The notes beneath the pieces are model-generated. The model did not search any database. It was not told where the DNA came from and saw nothing but the letters and a program-made list of their open reading frames with translations. From positions 1-64,000 of the forward strand of contig URHE01000002.1 in assembly GCA_900547595.1 (NCBI GenBank): 64,000 bases of DNA, written 5' to 3'. Positions 38,327 through 46,100 of this stretch are shown here, piece after piece (positions within the stretch are counted from its first letter, which is position 1; every line of letters starts with the position of its first letter). The position numbers and the translations under genes are program-made. The DNA comes from an uncultured Desulfovibrio sp. Its GTDB lineage: Bacteria > Desulfobacterota > Desulfovibrionia > Desulfovibrionales > Desulfovibrionaceae.

Positions 38327-38550
38327 CACCGGATACCGCCCAGCTCCATGAGTGCCCCGCATGTCCCGCACGCCATGATCTCGTCATAGCTCCGAAGTAT
38401 CCCGCTCCTTTCCGCGAAGTAGGTCACAAGGATCATTCCCGCGAGCGAATCCCATTCCGGAAGTTCCGCCAGCCGGGTATCTTCCGAAAGCTTCACTTCC
38501 GACTGGAGGGTTTCCTGCAGATCGGATAAAAATTCTTCTTTGCTTATCAA
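38326..38550 (-). CDS. Acyl carrier protein (TTG start)
   Basis: A 74-residue carrier protein. The phosphopantetheine attachment serine is S35 in PEWDSLAGM, between helices LSDLQETLQSEV and LVTYFAERSG. The start is TTG at 38550: TTGA overlaps the stop of the ketosynthase gene, GGAGA lies upstream, and the domain begins right there; no ATG fits. It would carry the acyl chain made by the ketosynthase and reductase of this operon. The C-terminus has two cysteines (ACGTCGAL), unusual for a dedicated ACP. Confidence 0.85.
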   Translation of the reverse strand: MISKEEFLSDLQETLQSEVKLSEDTRLAELPEWDSLAGMILVTYFAERSGILRSYDEIMACGTCGALMELGGIR

Positions 38551-39752
38551 GGGGTTTCTCCGTCTCTGTCGCTTCCGGTTATGTGGGCGCCAACGCCCTC
38601 TTTGCGTCCGCGGAATACCTCCAGCCATCTCCCTATTCTCTCGGCCCTGGTCTTCCTTTTGGGATCCGCCCTGAATTCGATCGGCGGCGCGCAATCCATG
38701 CCGTCAGGCCGAAGCAGGCAGGAAGCCCATGAAAAACCGATGCCATACCCGCAAAGCAGCAGATTTTCCGGCAGGGGAGATGTGCCGTAACTCTCGCATA
38801 TCTGTGAGGGAATCGATGCCACCGCCAGATTGCCGTATTTTTCAAAAGCGGTGGCCGGCGCCATGGAGCGCGGAAAACCAGCGCGGGTGGCAATGCTTTC
38901 CACGATATGCCTGTTCGCCTGATGGAGCATGAGGGCTCCTATTTCAGGGTTTCCGGCGAACTGCATCATTGCCTTGAGATGTGCCGGCACGACGCGCATC
39001 GTAAAATCGAAAACTTTTCCGCCGTTCATCCAGGTATCGACAAGGCGCCAGGGGTTCCCGCCGGGGTCCATGACCGGCTCCACGAGCACGGCGTTTTGCG
39101 CCTCATCGAACAGGAAAGGGATACGCGCGCCTCCGGCCGGTGTTATTATTTCCTCAAAGCCCTTTCCATCCGTTCCGATGCCGAACAGCATCTCCGAAGC
39201 CGCGCTGTCGCGTTCAATGAGCGTTGCGCTCCCGCCATCCCCAAAAACAGGCGCCGTGACCCTGTTGGCCCGGTCCCTGCCCGCGGTGTGGGCATCCCCC
39301 GCCAGGAGCAGAATCCTGTCTGCCGCTTTGGACGCAGCCAGTGAGGCGGCGATCCACAAACCGTAAACATAGCCCGCGCAGCCCTGATTGACATCAAATG
39401 TGGCGCATTCCCGGGGAAGTCCCAATCGGACCTGAAGTTCGCAAGCGGTCGGAGGCTGCCGCCAGTCCGGGTTCTGGCTCACAAAAATGAGCGCGTCCGC
39501 GCGCCGTCCTTCCGGATGTGTTTTGAGCATATCCTCCGCAGCGCAGACGCAAAGATCAGAAGCAGTTACATCAGGGGGACAAATGCGGCGTTGGCCCATC
39601 CCCAGCAACCTGTCCATGCGGGATGCTTTTTTAGGATCAGTATAAAAAGCGGATTCATCGGCTGCACAAATTTTTATGTCCGGCACCGCAGTCCGTATTG
39701 CCTTTATGCGCACACAACTCAGCCTGCTGTATGTAGAGGCGTTGTGGGTCAT
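38547..39752 (-). CDS. 3-oxoacyl-ACP synthase III family protein (KAS III-like), first gene of the glycan operon
   Basis: A 401-residue ketosynthase with a complete Cys-His-Asn triad: C125 in NQGCAGYVYG, H277 in LHQANRH and N308 in KYGNLAVAS. KAS III enzymes condense an acyl-CoA with malonyl-ACP. It is longer than FabH (about 320 residues), mainly by a charged C-terminal tail of about 50 residues. The start at 39752 has GGAGA upstream. It is the first gene of the operon, and its start codon lies 18 bases inside the border of the inverted-repeat element, so its expression should depend on that element. Together with ACP, reductase and acyltransferase it could supply a 3-hydroxyacyl group. Confidence 0.88.
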   Translation of the reverse strand: MTHNASTYSRLSCVRIKAIRTAVPDIKICAADESAFYTDPKKASRMDRLLGMGQRRICPPDVTASDLCVCAAEDMLKTHPEGRRADALIFVSQNPDWRQPPTACELQVRLGLPRECATFDVNQGCAGYVYGLWIAASLAASKAADRILLLAGDAHTAGRDRANRVTAPVFGDGGSATLIERDSAASEMLFGIGTDGKGFEEIITPAGGARIPFLFDEAQNAVLVEPVMDPGGNPWRLVDTWMNGGKVFDFTMRVVPAHLKAMMQFAGNPEIGALMLHQANRHIVESIATRAGFPRSMAPATAFEKYGNLAVASIPSQICESYGTSPLPENLLLCGYGIGFSWASCLLRPDGMDCAPPIEFRADPKRKTRAERIGRWLEVFRGRKEGVGAHITGSDRDGETP

Positions 39753-39769
39753 GCTCTCTCCAGATCGGC

Positions 39770-39790
39770 TATCAGATGCACTGACGGTGA
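39770..39790 (+). repeat. Inverted repeat, left copy (21 bp)
   Basis: The 21 bases begin TATCAGATGC and end ACTGACGGTGA. They are the exact reverse complement of 39930-39950; the match stops at both ends. It is 18 bases upstream of the ketosynthase start codon. Confidence 0.97.
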
Positions 39791-39818
39791 GCGGAGCTGA
39801 TTTTGGGCAGGAATTTCT

Positions 39819-39824
39819 TATAAC
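39819..39824 (+). promoter_or_regulatory. Possible second -10 box inside the invertible segment
   Basis: TATAAC at 39819-39824, with a weak CTGATT -35 at 39797-39802 (16-base spacer), would start a transcript about 40 bases before the leader ATG at 39870. It could drive the leader frame in either orientation of the segment. The match is modest. Confidence 0.25.
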
Positions 39825-39869
39825 ATACTGAAAACAAATATTTTTCATAATATTCACAGCGGAGGGAGA

Positions 39870-40061
39870 ATGAGCCTTCAAAAAAATTTTTTGACAATGA
39901 ATGGAAATATACCTATAAATCTTGCGCATTCACCGTCAGTGCATCTGATAATGAACTGTACAGACATGTCAGCCAGACCCATGAAAGCCAGGAGGTCTCC
40001 AACATCGTCCCATAATGGCCGTATTTTTTGTTGTACTCCAGACGTTCATCCCGGGTATTGA
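39870..40061 (+). CDS. Short frame starting inside the invertible segment (leader peptide in the inverted state)
   Basis: ATG at 39870 follows GGAGGGAG by a good distance. In the present orientation the frame runs 63 codons out of the segment to 40061 with no recognisable product. In the inverted orientation its first 27 codons, ending exactly at the repeat border, join six codons (GCC GAT CTG GAG AGA GCA) and a TGA that overlaps the ATG of the ketosynthase gene. That matches the overlaps used throughout the operon and suggests its real role is a translationally coupled leader in the ON state. Confidence 0.4.
   Translation: MSLQKNFLTMNGNIPINLAHSPSVHLIMNCTDMSARPMKARRSPTSSHNGRIFCCTPDVHPGY
39891..39919 (+). 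promoter_or_regulatory. Strong sigma-70-type promoter in the invertible segment, now facing away from the operon
   Basis: TTGACA (39891-39896), a 17-base spacer and TATAAA (39914-39919) give eleven of twelve consensus bases at ideal spacing. Transcription would begin near 39926 and run rightward through the right repeat toward the 3' end of the recombinase gene, antisense to it. After inversion it would start near 39794 on the minus strand and read into the ketosynthase gene. Confidence 0.75.
39930..39950 (-). repeat. Inverted repeat, right copy (21 bp)
   Basis: Exact reverse complement of 39770-39790, beginning TCACCGTCAG on the plus strand. It lies 10 bases past the -10 box of the internal promoter. 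Confidence 0.97.
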
Positions 40062-40109
40062 CACCCTCTCACAGTTCTCCATCCTCCCTGATTTTTCGCA
40101 GCGTCAGGT

Positions 40110-41060
40110 CTATAGCGTCGTTGCGGAAGTGTAGTGTGTTTCAATGTTTGCCTGATTCCTGACCAGATTCCCCACCATTTCCGCCGCCGCCAGCAGAGAC
40201 GCCTGCCCAAGATGCGCGTAACGCATGGTGGTGCGCGGATCGGCATGCCCGAGCATTTTCTGCACTTCATAGAGGGAATGACCGGAATTGACGAGAAAAC
40301 TGGCGAAAGTGTGCCGCAGGTCGTGGATGCGCAGAGCATTCAGGCCGAGTTCATTGCGCAGTTTTTTCCAGAAAAGGTACAGATCTGAAAGTGGCTTTCC
40401 TTCGGCATGACCGGGAAAAAGCCACGAAATGCCGGCTTTTCTGGGAATAGCCCTTATCACCGCGATGGCGGCATCCGAAAGGACGATATGCCTCGGTTTG
40501 CCTGATTTGGACAAAGGCACGGTAAGCAGCCTTTGCTCAAAACTCACATTTTCCCACTGGGCTTTCAATATCTCGCTTTTCCGCGCCCCGGTAAGCAAAA
40601 GCAGCCGCAAGGCCAGGGCTTCAGGACGGTTGCTTTGTTCAAGCCGCTTCGCAAGTTGTTGCGCCTCACTTTGAGAAAGATAGCGTTCCCTTTGCGCATG
40701 CAGCCTGAAAGAAGAAACTCCATTGCACGGCGATGTGCCCGGATCAAGAAAACTTCGGGCTTCAGCGAAAGAACAGATGGTTTTGAATACGGCAAGAAAC
40801 CGGTTGCAGGAAGATGGGGCAAGCCCGCGTTCCAGAAGGCCGCTCAGCCAGTCCTCAACCTCGCAACGCGCTATTTCTGATAAAACGCGATGTCCGAAAA
40901 CCGGAGAAAGATATTGACGGGCAATCCGCTCATCAATTTGCCAGCTTCGTTTCCGGACTTTGATATTTGGCAGGTAAATCCGGCTTACAAAGACATCCAG
41001 CGTAAGCTGGCCGTCTTTGGTCTTGCGCGAGAGTTTGGACTTGGGATCATGACGGTGCAT
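40110..41060 (-). CDS. Tyrosine site-specific recombinase (candidate invertase of the promoter switch)
   Basis: A 316-residue lambda-integrase-family recombinase. A core-binding SAM-like domain spans about 20-110. The catalytic domain shows R160 in LTGARKSEI, H246-x2-R249 in RIHDLRHTFAS, H272 in LGHADP and the nucleophile Y281 in MRYAHLG, so it looks active. GGAGG precedes the ATG. No tRNA or element border is visible near it, unlike the integrase at 2077. Its product is therefore more likely to act on the inverted repeats 159 bp downstream of its stop than to integrate an element. The outward promoter of the switch, in its present orientation, points at its 3' end. Confidence 0.9.
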   Translation of the reverse strand: MHRHDPKSKLSRKTKDGQLTLDVFVSRIYLPNIKVRKRSWQIDERIARQYLSPVFGHRVLSEIARCEVEDWLSGLLERGLAPSSCNRFLAVFKTICSFAEARSFLDPGTSPCNGVSSFRLHAQRERYLSQSEAQQLAKRLEQSNRPEALALRLLLLTGARKSEILKAQWENVSFEQRLLTVPLSKSGKPRHIVLSDAAIAVIRAIPRKAGISWLFPGHAEGKPLSDLYLFWKKLRNELGLNALRIHDLRHTFASFLVNSGHSLYEVQKMLGHADPRTTMRYAHLGQASLLAAAEMVGNLVRNQANIETHYTSATTL

Positions 41061-41313
41061 GCGGAATCCTCCAATTTGGGTTTGGTGATATTCCGCAAGC
41101 CTATCACGAGTTTTAATTAATAAGGACAGACATCACTACAGAATGTCCGGCGTTCATGGGCAGAAGCATGGGGCCGGGAATATCCGGCGGGGAAATTCCT
41201 TAAAGAAAAACTTGAATGTTTGACAGCTGCGAAAATACATATGCCTTTCATCCGCCGATGCCCGTTCCGCATGCCGGGCGGGCACAAGAACGACGCCCGG
41301 GGAGACGCTTCCG

Positions 41314-42984
41314 CTACGGCGTCAGCGCGTGCCGCTGCATGGCCCGGGGCACCCACCATTTTTCAAAATTGTACATGATGCCCGCAAGGGCGGGCTCAAT
41401 GCCCATGAAACGCCGCTGCACCACGGGCAGCGCATAGGGCACGAAGAGGAAGCAGTACGGCTGCTCGTCCGCGAGTATCTCCTGCACGCGGGCGTACAGG
41501 GCGGCGCGTTTCTCCCTCTCCGGCGTGGCGCGCGCCGCTTCCAGCAGTGCGTCCACCTCCGGGTTCTTGTAGTGGATGAAATTCAGGCCGCCGTCATGGG
41601 CCTGTGAAGAGTGCCATATCTGGAAAATGTCCGGGTCCTGCGGAATGGTCCAGCCGAGGATGACGGCGTCAAAACGGCCCTTGTTGACAAATTCCCGGAT
41701 AAAGGCCGCCCATTCGACAGTGCGGATGCGCGCGTCCACGCCGATGGCGCGGAGCTGGCTCTGAATGAGCGTTGCCGTAAGGATACGCTGCTCATTGCCC
41801 TGATTGGTAAGAATGCTGAAGGCAAGGGGCCTGCCGTCGCGCCGGAGCATGCCGTCCGCATCCGGCGTGAAACCCGCTTCGGCCAGGAGGCGCCGCGCTT
41901 CCGCCACATCCTGCGCAACAGGCTTGAGCGTGGGATGGATCGCCCAGGAACCGGGCTTGTATGGCCCGAAGGCCGCCACCCCCTGGCCGAGCAGGACCCC
42001 CTTGACGAGATCATTCCGGTCAATGGCCAGGGAAAGGGCGCGGCGCACGCGGACATCCTTGAAAAACGGATGCTCAAGATTGAAGCCAAGGAAAATATAG
42101 ACCGAAGCAAGATAGCGGTATTTATGAAATTCCTGTTCCCAGGCCGGCCCAGATGTCTGGCGCAGGTACTGGAGCGGGCTCAGGTTCATGACATCAAGGC
42201 GTCCCGCGCGTGTCTCCATGAACATGGTGGCATCGTCCGGGATGATGCGGTAGACCGCTTCATCGATATGCGGCCGACCGCCGAAATAGGTGGGCGAGGC
42301 CGCGAGCGTGATGCGGCTGCCGGCATCCCAGGACTTCAGCCTGTATGGTCCGGCCCCCACCGGCTTGCGTGAGAACGGCGTCTGCCGGATGTTCTGCCCT
42401 TCAAGGATATGCTTCGGCAGGATGGGGCTCATCCATGAAGCCACCGCCCGCGCGAAAAATTCCTCATACACGGCTTCAAAGGTGTACCGGTCAAGAACGC
42501 GCAGCTCCCTGATGCGGGAAAAGTCCTCGGCATAGGGGCTGGCCGTGGCCGGGTCCGTGACCACGCGCACGGTAAAGGCCACGTCTTCGGCGGTGAGTTC
42601 CGTGCCGTCCTCCCACAGGATGCCCTTGCGCAGGGTGAAGCGCATGCGCTTGCCGCCGTCCTCCATGCTCCAGCGCTCGGCAGCCCAGGGTTCGGGCTCA
42701 AGGTCCTTGTTGTAGCGCAAAGGCGCCACAAAGAGCAGATCCGCCACCTCATGCGAGGCGGAATCCGTGGAAAGATAGGAAATGAGATTGGATGCCTCGC
42801 CGATGCTCCCGAAAAAGATCCGGCCGCCATCCACGGGCACCTCATCCTTGTCCTGGGGGTCGGGTTCGCCCGCCTCAACAGGAAGTTCCGCCACCGGGTC
42901 TGCCGCCCGGAGAGAACCGGAGAGGAACAGGAACATGGCCCCCAGCGTCAGGAGCAAGACAGGAAAAAGAGAAATTTTTTTCAT
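41314..42984 (-). CDS. ABC transporter substrate-binding protein, peptide/nickel family (SBP_bac_5)
   Basis: A 556-residue periplasmic binding protein. A signal peptide is clear at residues 1-27 (MKKISLFPVLLLTL, cleavage after LRA). The mature part shows the family 5 pattern: LRYNKDLEPEPWAAERW, FTLRKGILWEDGTELTAEDV, GAGPYRLKSWD and VRRALSLAIDRNDLV. Family members capture oligopeptides, dipeptides, nickel complexes or similar solutes for an ABC importer. No permease or ATPase genes adjoin it. The signal peptide fixes the start, although no strong ribosome site precedes it. Divergent from the helicase gene at 43127. Confidence 0.92.
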   Translation of the reverse strand: MKKISLFPVLLLTLGAMFLFLSGSLRAADPVAELPVEAGEPDPQDKDEVPVDGGRIFFGSIGEASNLISYLSTDSASHEVADLLFVAPLRYNKDLEPEPWAAERWSMEDGGKRMRFTLRKGILWEDGTELTAEDVAFTVRVVTDPATASPYAEDFSRIRELRVLDRYTFEAVYEEFFARAVASWMSPILPKHILEGQNIRQTPFSRKPVGAGPYRLKSWDAGSRITLAASPTYFGGRPHIDEAVYRIIPDDATMFMETRAGRLDVMNLSPLQYLRQTSGPAWEQEFHKYRYLASVYIFLGFNLEHPFFKDVRVRRALSLAIDRNDLVKGVLLGQGVAAFGPYKPGSWAIHPTLKPVAQDVAEARRLLAEAGFTPDADGMLRRDGRPLAFSILTNQGNEQRILTATLIQSQLRAIGVDARIRTVEWAAFIREFVNKGRFDAVILGWTIPQDPDIFQIWHSSQAHDGGLNFIHYKNPEVDALLEAARATPEREKRAALYARVQEILADEQPYCFLFVPYALPVVQRRFMGIEPALAGIMYNFEKWWVPRAMQRHALTP

Positions 42985-43004
42985 ATGTCGAAGGAGATAG
43001 TTGC

Positions 43005-43052
43005 ATGTGCCGCGGAACGTGTGCTAAGGGTTCCCAATCCGTGAACATCTGA
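43005..43052 (+). CDS. Possible 15-codon leader peptide ahead of the SNF2 gene
   Basis: ATG at 43005 lies eight bases after AAGGAG and opens a 15-residue frame, MCRGTCAKGSQSVNI, ending 74 bases before the helicase gene. It may be chance or a short upstream frame affecting the mRNA leader. Two cysteines in five residues are notable in so short a peptide. Confidence 0.2.
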   Translation: MCRGTCAKGSQSVNI

Positions 43053-43126
43053 CGTCTGCGCACCCCTCCAGGGAACGGGACAGCTCCCCGTTCCGCAAGG
43101 GGAATCGCCGCGTCCGCGAGGGGAAG

Positions 43127-46100
43127 ATGAGCCGTTCAGAACAGAACGTCGTCAGGGAAATGTGCCAGTCCTTCCTGCATGACAGCGTGCCGGAATATAT
43201 CCGCGATGCGGCATACTATATCCTCTCTGAAGGCGGTGTGCAAAAAATTAATATCCAGGAAGGCGAAACCTGGGACGTGCAGGGGGTCATCCAGGGAGAG
43301 GACCTCCAAGTCTACACCCCTTCCCTGAGCTTCACCATTACGGACAGGAGCGCGCGCCAGCAGTGCAACTGCTCGGACGCGTTCTCCGGCGTCTGCCGCC
43401 ATGTGGCGGCCCTGGGGCTGCGCCTGGTGGAAGAACTGTGCAAGGAGCAGGGCGAGGCCGAGGACCTGCCGGCGCCCCTGGCCGACTGGAAACAGAGCTT
43501 CCGCAACTTCTTCTCCACCGAGATGGAGCCGGAGCCGGGCAGGCATTATCTCATTTTCCGGTTCGAGCCGGAACCGGGGCGGCTTCTGGTGTCCTTTTTC
43601 CGGGGGCGCCAGAACAAGTCGGGGCTTTCCAGCGTCCATTCCGAAGTGACGCTCCAGCAGATCATCCAGAACCCGGACTGGAGCGAGTTTTCACCCCAGC
43701 TTCCGCATGTGGCGCGGCAGATCGGCCAGCATCTCGACTACTACGGGCATCGGGTGGAGATACCGGACGGCCTGACCTCCTGGTTTTTCTGGGCCGTGCG
43801 CAAGGAATACTATCTGCTCTGGAAGGATACGGACAAGCCCTGCCGCATCGAGAGCACGCCGTTCGCGCTCAAGCTCAAGCCGCGGCTGGATGATGCGGGC
43901 TTTCATTTTGAGGTCCTGCTCAAGCGCGAGGGCCGCGCCCCGCTCCCCATCCGCCCGGGCAGGGAAGAGAGCGGCGGCGGAGAGGACTGCCCCATCACCT
44001 TCCACGGACAGATGCCCCTGTGGGTCTGCTACCAGCACAATTTTTATCCGGTGCAGACAGGGCTCTATCCGTCCCTTGTGCACAATCTCATCCATGACCG
44101 GCCCGTGGTGCCGCATGAAGAGATTTCGGAGTTTCTTGACCGCGTGTGGACGCGGCTTCCGGCCTCGGAACTGTATGAACCGCAGGAGTTTCTCAAGCTC
44201 ATGGAGCCGGTTTTTCAGCCGGCAACCTACAATCCCAAGCTTTTTCTCGACGAGGAGGGCAGCCTGCTCACCCTGGAGATCGACAATATTTATGAAACGC
44301 GCCACGGAGAATTCACCCTCCCCGGGCCCAACCCCGATTTTCAGACAGGCAGCTATACCTATGAGGGCCAGACCTATCTGGTGCGCCGCCATCAGGACGA
44401 AGAGGCCCAGTTGATGAACGAGCTTGCGGGCATGGACTTTCAGGCGCGCTCCAACAAGCTCTGGTTTCTGGAGCCGGAGGAGGCCATCGCCTTCCTTCTC
44501 GACTGTTATCCCAAGCTTGTGGAGAATTACCGGGTCTACGGGGAGCGGGCGCTCTCGCGCTACAAGATGCGCACGGCCAAGTCCACCATCACCGCCCAGG
44601 TCACCAGCAACGAAAAGGAAAAGTGGTTCTCGCTGGATATTACGGTGGATTATGAGGGCCAGTCCCTGCCGCTGGAAAAAATCTGGAAAGCCTGGGCGCG
44701 CGGCAAGCGCTATGTCCAGCTCAAGGACGGTTCCTATACGAGCCTGCCGGAAGCATGGCTGGAAAAGCTCTCCCACAAGCTCACGGCCCTGGGCCTTGAC
44801 CCCAGCAAGCCCCCGCAGCAGAAGTTCAAGCAGTTCGAGGCCCCGGTGCTGGACAGCCTGCTGGAGGATCTGCCCGGCGCCACCACGGACTCGTTCTGGA
44901 ACAAGCTGCGCGAAAAGATCCGCTCCTTCCGCGAGGTGCGGCCCATTGCGCCCCCCAAGGGGCTCAACGCCTCCCTGCGCGGCTACCAGGTCCAGGGGCT
45001 TTCCTACCTCAACTTTCTGTCCGAATACGGTTTCGGCGGCATCCTCGCCGACGAGATGGGCCTGGGAAAGACCGTCCAGACGCTGGCCTTCATCCAGTAT
45101 ATGGTGGAAAGCCACCCCAAGGGCCCCAATCTCATTGTGGTGCCCACCTCGGTGCTGCCCAACTGGGAGCGCGAGGCGGAAAAGTTCGTGCCCAGACTGC
45201 GGCGGCTCATCATCTATGGCACCCGCCGCGAAGGCATGTTCAAGCATATCAAGGACTCCGACCTTATCATCACCACCTATGCCCTGCTCCGGCGTGACCT
45301 TGAGGAGATTGAGAAGTACGAATTCAATACGGTCATTCTGGATGAAGCCCAGAACATCAAAAACCCCAATACCATCACGGCCCGGGCTGTGCGCAGGATC
45401 AACGCGCGCATGCGCCTCTGCCTTTCGGGCACGCCCATCGAGAATAATCTTTTCGAGCTGTGGTCACTCTTTGAATTTCTCATGCCCGGATTTCTCGGTT
45501 CGCAGCATGCGTTTCAGCGGGGCATCGTCAAGCCCATCAAGGACGGCGATGCCGAAACCCTTGAGTATCTGCGCACGCGCGTGCGCCCCTTCATCCTCCG
45601 GCGCACCAAGGCTGAAGTTGCCAAGGACCTGCCCCCCAAGGTGGAGAGCGTCACCTGCTGCGCCCTGGAAGAGGCTCAGGCGGAGCTGTATTCCGCCCTG
45701 GCGCGCAAGCTGCGTGCCCAGGTACTGGCCGATGTGGACGAAAAGGGCCTTGCCAAAAGCCAGATGTCCATCCTCGACGCCCTGCTCAAGCTGCGCCAGA
45801 TATGCTGCCATCCGCGCCTGCTCAAGATGGATCTGCCCGGCTTTTCCAACAACCTGCCATCCGGCAAGTTTGACGCCTTCAAGGACATGGTCTCGGAAAT
45901 CGTGGAAGGCGGCCACAAGGTGCTCGTCTTTTCCCAGTTCGTCCAGATGCTGCATATCATCCGGCAGTGGCTGGAGTTCTCCCAGATGCCGTTCTGCTAC
46001 CTTGACGGCGCGAGCAAGGACCGCTTCGAGCAGGTGGACAGGTTCAACAACAGTCCCAATATCCCCATCTTCCTCATTTCGCTCAAGGCGGGCGGCACCG

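Larger units (their letters stand above)
39770..39950. promoter_or_regulatory. Putative invertible DNA switch (181 bp) upstream of the glycan operon
   Basis: Perfect 21-bp inverted repeats flank 139 bp of A/T-rich DNA. Inside are a TTGACA-N17-TATAAA promoter and a GGAGGGAG ribosome site with ATG, both reading rightward, away from the operon. A tyrosine recombinase gene ends 159 bp to the right. The same architecture is known from fimbrial and capsule phase switches in other bacteria. Inversion (position p goes to 79720 minus p) would put the promoter about 45 bases ahead of the ketosynthase start and create a coupled leader peptide. The present orientation therefore reads as OFF. Inversion itself is inferred, not observed. 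Confidence 0.82.

Noticed and set aside
40110..41060. Recombinase as integrase of a second genomic island
   Set aside because: No tRNA, no direct-repeat borders and no other mobility genes are visible near it. The adjacent inverted repeats give a better explanation, though an ancestral integrase origin is not excluded.
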